Below, piece after piece: positions 6,311 through 11,276 of a stretch of DNA of 11,276 nt. The position numbers and the translations under genes are program-made. The stretch lies in contig JAFSYO010000114.1 of the NCBI GenBank assembly GCA_017449925.1, positions 1 to 11,276 on the forward strand. Reading direction: 5' to 3'. Below the pieces are notes generated by a model. That model searched no databases and was not told where the DNA came from. It saw only the letters and a list, made by a program, of their open reading frames with translations. This DNA is from Stomatobaculum sp. (GTDB lineage Bacteria; Bacillota_A; Clostridia; Lachnospirales; Lachnospiraceae). The stretch's first letter is position 1; every line of letters begins with the position of its first letter.

Positions 6311-6340
6311 GAGACAAAGGCAGGAGCGGCAAGATATAAT
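6311..6340 (+). promoter_or_regulatory. Possible promoter of the moxR operon
   Basis: TATAAT (6335-6340) is preceded after 18 bases by GAGACA (6311-6316, 4/6 to TTGACA). Transcription would start near 6347, giving a leader of about 107 bases. Confidence 0.4.
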
Positions 6341-6346
6341 AAGATT

Positions 6347-6457
6347 ATGGTAGAACATCCGGAACAGCAGAGACCGGCCTTGGCACAGGGACCGGCAGGA
6401 TCGGCAGAAATCGTCCCCTTTCGAGTGGAACAGCGGGAAACAGAGGAAAAGAGATGA
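6347..6457 (+). CDS. Possible 36-residue leader peptide, coupled to moxR
   Basis: An ATG sits seven bases after the -10 box, so it could be the first codon of a leaderless mRNA. The frame (MVEHPEQQRPALAQGPAGSA and on to EEKR) runs to a TGA that overlaps the moxR start as ATGA. There is no ribosome site before it and the composition resembles the degenerate repeats of this operon's spacers, so chance is quite possible. No homology is recognised. Confidence 0.2.
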   Translation: MVEHPEQQRPALAQGPAGSAEIVPFRVEQRETEEKR

Positions 6458-7416
6458 AAACAGAAGCGTGCGCGCGGCGTCTGATAGAAGAAACAGAAAA
6501 GATCATCATCGGAAAGCGGGATACGATCCGCCTGGTACTGGCGGCCATTCTTTCCGGCGGCCATGTACTTCTGGAGGATCTGCCGGGAAGCGGGAAGACG
6601 ACCCTTGTGAAGAGTCTTTCCCTTGCCCTGGGATGCAGTATGCGGCGGGTGCAGTTCACGCCGGACCTGCTGCCGGCGGATGTGACGGGAATGATGGTGT
6701 TCAATCAGAAGACGGGGGAATTCCAGCTGCGGGAAGGTCCGGTCAACACGAACATCCTTCTGGCGGACGAGCTGAACCGGGCGATCCCCCGGACCCAGTC
6801 CGCCCTTCTGGAGGCAATGGAGGAGCGTCAGGTGACCATTGACGGGAATTCGCTCCCCCTCCCGGAGCCCTTCTTTGTGCTTGCCACCCAGAACCCGGTG
6901 GAGAAGGAGAGTACCTTCCCCCTTCCGGCGGCGCAGCTGGACCGCTTTTTCATGAAGCTTTCCATGGGCTATCCGGAGCGGGAAGAGGAGGAGTCGATGC
7001 TGGCCGCCCTGGGAGACAGCATCCCCTTTGCCGACATCACCCCCCAGGCCTCCCCGGAGATCCTGAAGGAGCTCCGGAAGGAGATCTCCGGCGTGTTCGT
7101 CAGTGAACATGTGAACCGCTATATCGTGGAGCTGGTGCACAGGACGAGAGAGCACGGAAGCCTGAAGAGCGGTGCCAGTCCCAGAGCTTCCCGCTGCCTG
7201 TACCAGGGCGGCAGGGCAGCGGCAGCGATGGCAGGCAGGGACTACGTGACGCCGGATGATATCCAGGGGCTGTTCCTGCCGGTTCTCTGCCACCGCGTCC
7301 AGCTGACGTCGGAGGCGAGATATGCCGGAACCACGGCGGAGCAGGTGCTTCAGGACATTCTTGAGAAAACGCCGGTGCCTCCGGAAAAATCGGAGAGGTT
7401 CGCGGAGAAATCATAG
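6454..7416 (+). CDS. MoxR-family AAA+ ATPase
   Basis: A 320-residue cytoplasmic AAA+ ATPase of the MoxR group (COG0714). Visible elements: Walker A GSGKTT (45-50), Walker B ILLADE (101-106) followed by LNRA, sensor 1 ATQNP (144-148), the AQLDRF motif (160-165), and sensor 2 GASPRAS (240-246) within the C-terminal lid domain. The length is typical and all key residues are present. MoxR proteins act as chaperone-like ATPases that assemble or activate partner complexes, very often a DUF58 protein encoded next door, as here. AGAGG (6442-6446) precedes the ATG by seven bases. It is the first main gene of a four-gene run; the DUF58 gene starts 56 bases after its stop. Confidence 0.95.
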   Translation: MKTEACARRLIEETEKIIIGKRDTIRLVLAAILSGGHVLLEDLPGSGKTTLVKSLSLALGCSMRRVQFTPDLLPADVTGMMVFNQKTGEFQLREGPVNTNILLADELNRAIPRTQSALLEAMEERQVTIDGNSLPLPEPFFVLATQNPVEKESTFPLPAAQLDRFFMKLSMGYPEREEEESMLAALGDSIPFADITPQASPEILKELRKEISGVFVSEHVNRYIVELVHRTREHGSLKSGASPRASRCLYQGGRAAAAMAGRDYVTPDDIQGLFLPVLCHRVQLTSEARYAGTTAEQVLQDILEKTPVPPEKSERFAEKS

Positions 7417-7437
7417 GTGTTCGTGGAATCAGCGCTA

Positions 7438-7544
7438 TTGAACAGGGCGGGCGCAGTGAGGGAAACTGAGTTATGAAACAGGACAGGAACAAAGGGATAA
7501 GCAGCGCTGTGAAACAGGACAGGCGCAATGAGGAAAACGGAAGC
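7438..7544 (+). repeat. Degenerate 36-bp tandem repeat across a gene start
   Basis: Three units: 7438-7472 (35 bases, in the spacer), 7473-7508 and 7509-7544 (both inside the DUF58 gene). Each opens with a start-like codon and (G)AACAGG: TTGAACAGG, ATGAAACAGG, GTGAAACAGG. Units 2 and 3 encode MKQDRNKGISSA and VKQDRRNEENGS. Unit 1 matches unit 3 further, through GGCGCARTGAGG. Confidence 0.75.
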
Positions 7545-8765
7545 AATTTCGTGACCCCGGGCGGCCTGCTGCTTCTTGTCGCTCTTTTTCTCCTGTCCGC
7601 CTGGCTGCACAGGCCGGAGCTTTCCATGGTATTTCTCGCGGCCTTTGTTTTTTTCCTGATTTCCCTCCTGTGGGGGAAGTATTCGCTGGAGGGGCTGGAC
7701 CTGTCCTTCCGGGGCGAATCCTGCAGAGTGTTTCCGGGAGAGGAGCTTCGGTTTTCCGTAGAGGTGGAAAACCGGAAGTGGCTTCCTCTTTTCTGGATGA
7801 CGCTGCTGTTTCCGGAGGACAAAAGCGGCGCGTTTCCCAATGAACCCGGATACTTCAACTGGATCCTGCCCTGGCAGTCGCTTCAGTGGGAGCAATGCTG
7901 GAAAACGGAAAAACGTGGTGTTTACGCCCTGGACCGGGCGGAGCTGGTCTCCGGGGACGGCTTCGGCCTGGCAGTTCAGAGCCGTATGATCCGCCCGGAG
8001 CGGGGGATGCTCTTTGTGGTCTATCCGAAGCTCCTTTCTGTGATCACGGATCCCCTTCCCTTCAACGCGGCGGATCTGGGCCGGGGAAAGGACGGGCTCC
8101 TGGAGGACGTCTCTCTGCTGAAGGGCACCCGGGAGTATCAGCCGGGAGACAGCGCGAGGCGGATCAACTGGCGGATGCTGGCCATGCAGGGGCGGATGGA
8201 AGTAAATCTGTATGAGCAGCTCCGGCCGAAAGCGGTCACTTTTCTGGTGGACCTTGCTTCTTTCGGGGATCATCGCGCCCTGGAGGGCAGGGACGGGAAG
8301 TCTTATTACTACGTGGACCGGTATCATGAGCAGGAGCTGGAGGAAATGATCTCCCTGGCGGCATCCCTCATCGTCCGCTTCGCTGAAAAACAATGCCGCC
8401 CGGCGCTGGTGCTCCCGAAGGTGCTGCCGGCGGAGGTGGAGGGCGATACTGTCACGATGAAACGCAGCGGGAGCGGAGGCGGGCTTTTACGGCCGGCGTC
8501 TCCCGAGGAGGCGGTACCGGAACTGCTGATGCAGCTCTCTGCGATCCTTTACTACGGGGGACCCGCAGTATTTCCGGCGGAGGAGACTCTCCGGGCATCC
8601 CACGCCTTGGGTCAGATCTTTGTGCTGACCATGTCTCCGGAACGTCTCACCTGCAGGAAACTTCTGGACCGCCTGCCGGAGAACCGGCTCTGCCTGATCG
8701 CCCACGGCGCGGCAGAGGCCCATCCCGTATACCGGGTGGTGGAAAGGAGGGCGCTCCTTGCGTGA
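7473..8765 (+). CDS. DUF58 domain protein, partner of MoxR
   Basis: A 430-residue protein with two N-terminal membrane helices (about 29-45 and 50-67), a beta-rich region (about 75-215), and the DUF58 signature LKGTREYQPGDSARRINWRM (217-236) followed by MEVNLYEQ (242-249) and a von Willebrand A-like strand TFLVD (256-260). Families of this layout sit at the membrane with a MoxR ATPase and are thought to act in envelope or complex assembly; the exact job is unknown. The start at 7473 has a weak GTGAGGG-type site about ten bases upstream. An in-frame GTG at 7509 is an alternative, since the first 12 residues are a repeat unit. The gene overlaps the next by eight bases, which supports translational coupling. 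Confidence 0.9.
   Translation: MKQDRNKGISSAVKQDRRNEENGSNFVTPGGLLLLVALFLLSAWLHRPELSMVFLAAFVFFLISLLWGKYSLEGLDLSFRGESCRVFPGEELRFSVEVENRKWLPLFWMTLLFPEDKSGAFPNEPGYFNWILPWQSLQWEQCWKTEKRGVYALDRAELVSGDGFGLAVQSRMIRPERGMLFVVYPKLLSVITDPLPFNAADLGRGKDGLLEDVSLLKGTREYQPGDSARRINWRMLAMQGRMEVNLYEQLRPKAVTFLVDLASFGDHRALEGRDGKSYYYVDRYHEQELEEMISLAASLIVRFAEKQCRPALVLPKVLPAEVEGDTVTMKRSGSGGGLLRPASPEEAVPELLMQLSAILYYGGPAVFPAEETLRASHALGQIFVLTMSPERLTCRKLLDRLPENRLCLIAHGAAEAHPVYRVVERRALLA
8745..8750 (+). promoter_or_regulatory. Ribosome site that sets a TTG start
   Basis: AGGAGG ends seven bases before TTG 8758. The next in-frame ATG (8770) would be 19 bases away, too far, so the TTG is the better start. Confidence 0.75.
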
Positions 8766-10113
8766 AGAAATGCTGAAAAGAAGCGCGGTGCACATCTGCA
8801 TGCTCTTTTCCGACGCTGTGCTGACCGGATTTTTCTTCTTCCTGGCGACATTGCACGCGCAGCAGGAAGTGTATCTCCGGTATGCACTCTGGATCCCGGA
8901 AGTCCTGTTCGTGTACGCGGTCAATGTCATCTTTCAGGCAAAGCGCTGCTCGCTGCGGCTCACTGTCGCGGTTGATGCGGTCCTTGTGCTTCTGACCGGC
9001 GCTTCCTGCATCCTGGTCGCCGTCGGCTGCTATGAAGATATTGACGCGGGATACCTGCTTCTGTTCTTTTTTCTTGTGGGGACCGCGCTTCATGCTGCCA
9101 TGCTGCCGGCGGAAGAATTGAAGGAGGCCAGCCTGCCGCTTTATGCGGACGGCCTGCTGGTCACCCTGGTCCTGACCCTGGCAGTTTCCGGTTCCATGGA
9201 ACTGCCCGGAGGAGCATGGCAAGTTCCCTGGAATATTGCGGCACTAGCAATGACTTTAGGTGCGCTGGTCCTACGGCGCACGCAAAGACTGAATCCCGGA
9301 CTGTTCCTGATGCCGCTGCTTTTTCTGCTGATGACCGGCGCAGCGGCAGGCGCGGCGCTTCTTCTGCAGGGCGGCGGAGAAGCAGTGGTCGGCGGCATCC
9401 TGTTTCTCTGGAATGTGGCCGTGCGCATACTGTTCTTTTCTGCCCGCCTCCTGTACCGCTTCCTTCTGTGGCTCAATTCCTTCCTGCCGGTGCCGCAGTA
9501 TGAGGAAGCTGCGCCCATACAAGAAGAGGAACTGATGCTCCCCGGAGAAGAAGAGGCCATGGAAATGCCTCTTTACGTCCTTGTGGTCGGAGGCATCGCG
9601 GCAGCAGTCCTCCTGTTCCTCCTCCTGAGACTCATCTACCGCGCCTTGAAAGGACTCCGCTGGAACGAAGCCGCTTTCGGGAAGCCCTCCGCCGGTACGG
9701 TGAGGACGAACAGACTGAAAGAAGCGCTGAAAGCCCTCTTCAACAGAATCGCAGCAGCCCTCTCCTTCGAGCTGGCCTATCTCCGGAACAGGAATACTGC
9801 AGAAGGACTTCTCACCTATGCAGAGCGGAGCTTTGCAGGCCCCGGGAAAAAGGAACTGAGAAGACGCACCGGGGAAAGCGATGCCGCATTCCTGCGGCGG
9901 ATACGCAGCGCGGGAGTGCGGGGAGAGAAGTTTGAAAGTTCACGGGAGCCGGGAGAGTGTTTTGAGGCGCTGGCTTCCTTGCTGGAACGCCGCATCTACG
10001 GAAATGCCGCGGAGGAAGTATCGGCGGAATTCTGCCGAAGCTTTCGGGCTGCGCTGCGGGATGTGCTGCGGAATGTGCTGAAAGAAAGATACAGAACAGC
10101 GGAAAAAGGATAA
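8758..10113 (+). CDS. Multi-pass membrane protein with DUF4129-like C-terminus
   Basis: A 451-residue protein with about nine hydrophobic helices: roughly 11-32, 43-60, 67-91, 98-116, 128-144, 157-172, 182-203, 209-239 and 271-295. An acidic loop (249-269) precedes the last helix. The cytoplasmic tail (300-451) has a TGESDAAFLRRIRSAG stretch and a later ECFEALASLLERRIYG stretch, the pattern of DUF4129 domains at the end of TgpA-type transglutaminase-like membrane proteins. In MoxR-DUF58 operons the third gene often encodes such a protein with an extracytoplasmic transglutaminase core; here no Cys-His-Asp core or large external domain is visible. It starts at TTG 8758, overlapping the DUF58 gene. 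Its last codons lie in a tandem repeat that continues into the spacer. Probably the membrane anchor of the MoxR/DUF58 complex; a DUF4129 assignment is likely but unsearched. Confidence 0.8.
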   Translation: MREEMLKRSAVHICMLFSDAVLTGFFFFLATLHAQQEVYLRYALWIPEVLFVYAVNVIFQAKRCSLRLTVAVDAVLVLLTGASCILVAVGCYEDIDAGYLLLFFFLVGTALHAAMLPAEELKEASLPLYADGLLVTLVLTLAVSGSMELPGGAWQVPWNIAALAMTLGALVLRRTQRLNPGLFLMPLLFLLMTGAAAGAALLLQGGGEAVVGGILFLWNVAVRILFFSARLLYRFLLWLNSFLPVPQYEEAAPIQEEELMLPGEEEAMEMPLYVLVVGGIAAAVLLFLLLRLIYRALKGLRWNEAAFGKPSAGTVRTNRLKEALKALFNRIAAALSFELAYLRNRNTAEGLLTYAERSFAGPGKKELRRRTGESDAAFLRRIRSAGVRGEKFESSREPGECFEALASLLERRIYGNAAEEVSAEFCRSFRAALRDVLRNVLKERYRTAEKG

Positions 10114-10204
10114 ACAGAAAATTGACAGATATAGCGCGGCGGGAAAAGGATAAACAAAAAAACTGGCAGGTACAGCTCGGCGGAAAATAGATAAAGAAGC
10201 GGGA
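10087..10204 (+). repeat. Three-unit ~40-bp degenerate tandem repeat
   Basis: Units at 10087-10126, 10127-10167 and 10168-10204 share AGATA(C/T)AG...GCGG(G)AAAAGGATAAACA. The first unit covers the last nine codons of the membrane protein gene; the other two fill the spacer before the SGNH hydrolase gene. Homology between units is clear by eye; the third is the most diverged. Confidence 0.75.
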
Positions 10205-10234
10205 TGATTTGGCAACAGGAGGGGAAGAAGTCAG

Positions 10235-10870
10235 ATGGAAACGGGAGAGAAGAGGACGATCATTTTTTTCGGCGATTCCAATACTTATGGTTATGACCCG
10301 CGGGACATGTTCGGGGGAAGGTATTCGGAGAACAGGATCTGGACATCTCTTACTGCCGCTGCACTGGGGGGCAGATGGAACGTGGTCAATGAAGGAATGA
10401 ACGGCCGGGAGATCCCGGCGGGACAAAGGGAACTGCGGTACGTCGACAGCCTGCTCCGAAGGCTGAGGGGACAGGACATCTTCGCAGTCATGCTGGGGAC
10501 CAACGACATTTTCCTTACCTCAGACCCGGACGCAGACAGAGCCGCAGAGAAAATGGAACAGTTCCTTCAATATCTCCTTCGGGAAGAAAAATATCCTCTT
10601 ATTCAGGGAGAAAAGCATCCCCGGATCTGGCTCATCGCCCCGCCCTACGCAGCAGCGCAGCTTTCCAGGCATCCGATGTATGCAGTCTTCGCAAGGGAAC
10701 ATGACCTTATGAACCAGGAATTCAGACGCCTGGCGGAGAAATACGGAGTCCTGTTTGCGGATGCTTCCGAATGGGGGATTGGCATGGGATCCGACCTGGT
10801 CCACTTTTCGGAAGAAGGCCACAGGACCTTTGCGGAACATGTGATCCGGTTTCTTGCCGCCAAAGAATGA
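10235..10870 (+). CDS. SGNH/GDSL-family hydrolase
   Basis: A 211-residue SGNH hydrolase. The four family blocks are present: block I FFGDSNTYG with nucleophile Ser15, block II NEGMNGR (52-58) with oxyanion Gly54, block III LGTND (87-91) with Asn90, and block V DLVHFSEEGH with Asp187 and His190 of the triad. There is no signal peptide, so it should act in the cytoplasm. The GDSNTYGYDP opening resembles arylesterase/acyltransferase-type members that hydrolyse short-chain esters or acetyl groups. AGGAGGGG lies about ten bases before ATG. It follows the MoxR-DUF58-membrane protein genes on the same strand with a 121-base repeat-rich spacer and no terminator, so it may be co-transcribed, but it is not a standard member of that module. 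Confidence 0.9.
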   Translation: METGEKRTIIFFGDSNTYGYDPRDMFGGRYSENRIWTSLTAAALGGRWNVVNEGMNGREIPAGQRELRYVDSLLRRLRGQDIFAVMLGTNDIFLTSDPDADRAAEKMEQFLQYLLREEKYPLIQGEKHPRIWLIAPPYAAAQLSRHPMYAVFAREHDLMNQEFRRLAEKYGVLFADASEWGIGMGSDLVHFSEEGHRTFAEHVIRFLAAKE

Positions 10871-10892
10871 CATGTTCATGTTGCCAGAGATT

Positions 10893-10960
10893 GACTGGGC
10901 GTTTTTCGGCAATTTTTGATTTTTAGTACCCCTTTTCAGCGAAAAAAGCTGGGTTTTTTC
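10893..10960 (+). repeat. Degenerate copy of the palindromic element
   Basis: From GACTGGGCGTTTTT through AGTACCCC to a short CAGC/GCTG hairpin (10937-10951), this stretch aligns with the left half of the element at 10986-11050. The two copies are 93 bases apart in direct orientation. In this copy the perfect palindromic core has decayed. Confidence 0.65.
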
Positions 10961-10987
10961 GACTATTTTGATGCGTTTCGGGCCTGA

Positions 10988-11079
10988 TTGGGCGTTTTTG
11001 GTGATTTTTCCGTAATTGGTACCCCTGTTTTTCGAAAAACAGGGGTACCTAATTTTGAAAAAGTCAAAAAAACGCCCAA
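10988..11079. repeat. 92-bp near-palindrome with perfect 32-bp core
   Basis: The core 11018-11049 is a perfect palindrome (GGTACCCCTG... with CG at its centre). The outer arms 10988-10999 and 11068-11079 are perfect 12-bp complements, and a middle block (ATTTTTC/GAAAAAG region) pairs too. All share one centre at 11033.5, so this is one element. It lies in the 406-base gene-free stretch 10871-11276. No coding potential is seen. Confidence 0.9.
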
Positions 11080-11178
11080 ACCGAGCTTCAGACAGGCGAA
11101 AATCTCTTAAAAACGCTTGAAAATGCCGGCCAAAAGGGCAATGTCATTTAGATAATAAACATTGTGGATGAAGCCTAT

Positions 11179-11212
11179 AAAAACTGGCACTCGATTCTGG
11201 GTGCCAGTTTTT
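11179..11212. terminator. Bidirectional terminator hairpin
   Basis: A 12-bp perfect stem (11179-11190 with 11201-11212), a ten-base loop, and T runs on both strands. On the plus strand it could end transcripts from the operon ending at 10870; on the minus strand, transcripts from a gene beyond the window. Confidence 0.85.
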
Positions 11213-11253
11213 GTATTTGAGCCATGATAGAAAAAAAGGGTACAAAAAACAAA

Positions 11254-11276
11254 CAGATGATTTCATCTGAGGTGAA
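11254..11276 (+). promoter_or_regulatory. Small inverted repeat and possible ribosome site at the edge
   Basis: CAGATGA and TCATCTG (11254-11260 and 11263-11269) form a seven-base inverted repeat, followed by GAGGTGAA, which resembles a ribosome site. A plus-strand gene may begin just past the window. This cannot be confirmed here. Confidence 0.25.

Overview
The window looks like chromosomal DNA of an anaerobic gut-type Clostridia, probably Lachnospiraceae or a close relative. The evidence is a moderately high GC content (by eye), strong AGGAGG-type ribosome sites, Gram-positive -10/-35 promoters, and the gene families present. This placement is inference; no rRNA or marker gene is in view.

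Layout. (1) Positions 1-170 hold the start of a minus-strand gene, probably an IS110-type transposase, behind a leader that can fold over its ribosome site. (2) Positions 170-4969 form a small catabolic locus. On the minus strand a GltS-type Na+/carboxylate symporter and an Atu3266-type amidohydrolase are co-transcribed, end at a strong terminator, and are followed by a separately promoted Ldh-family oxidoreductase. Divergent from gltS is a plus-strand NAD(P)-binding dehydrogenase with its own promoter and terminator. The likely logic is uptake of an acidic or N-acylated substrate, amide/ester/ring hydrolysis, and redox conversion of a 2-oxo or cyclic imino product. The substrate is unknown. 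(3) Positions 4970-5507 have no convincing gene. They carry four copies of a ~33-39 bp repeat in a head-to-head arrangement (two minus, two plus), between two terminators. (4) Positions 5508-6194 (minus) encode a nitroreductase-fold protein with a Sec signal peptide and a Gly/Ala/Pro-rich repeat insert. (5) Positions 6347-10870 (plus) look like an operon: MoxR AAA+ ATPase, DUF58 protein, a multi-pass membrane protein with a DUF4129-like tail, and a cytoplasmic SGNH hydrolase. The MoxR-DUF58-membrane protein set is a common bacterial module, but the transglutaminase domain often found in the third gene is absent here. Its spacers contain degenerate tandem repeats that run into the coding regions. 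(6) Positions 10871-11276 are non-coding, AT-rich and heavily structured: a degenerate ~60 bp repeat, then a 92 bp near-palindrome with a perfect 32 bp core, a bidirectional terminator hairpin, and a possible ribosome site at the window edge.

The genes belong to known families. The least explained material is non-coding: the four-copy repeat cluster, the large palindrome, the repeat-filled operon spacers and the RBS-masking leader of the putative transposase.
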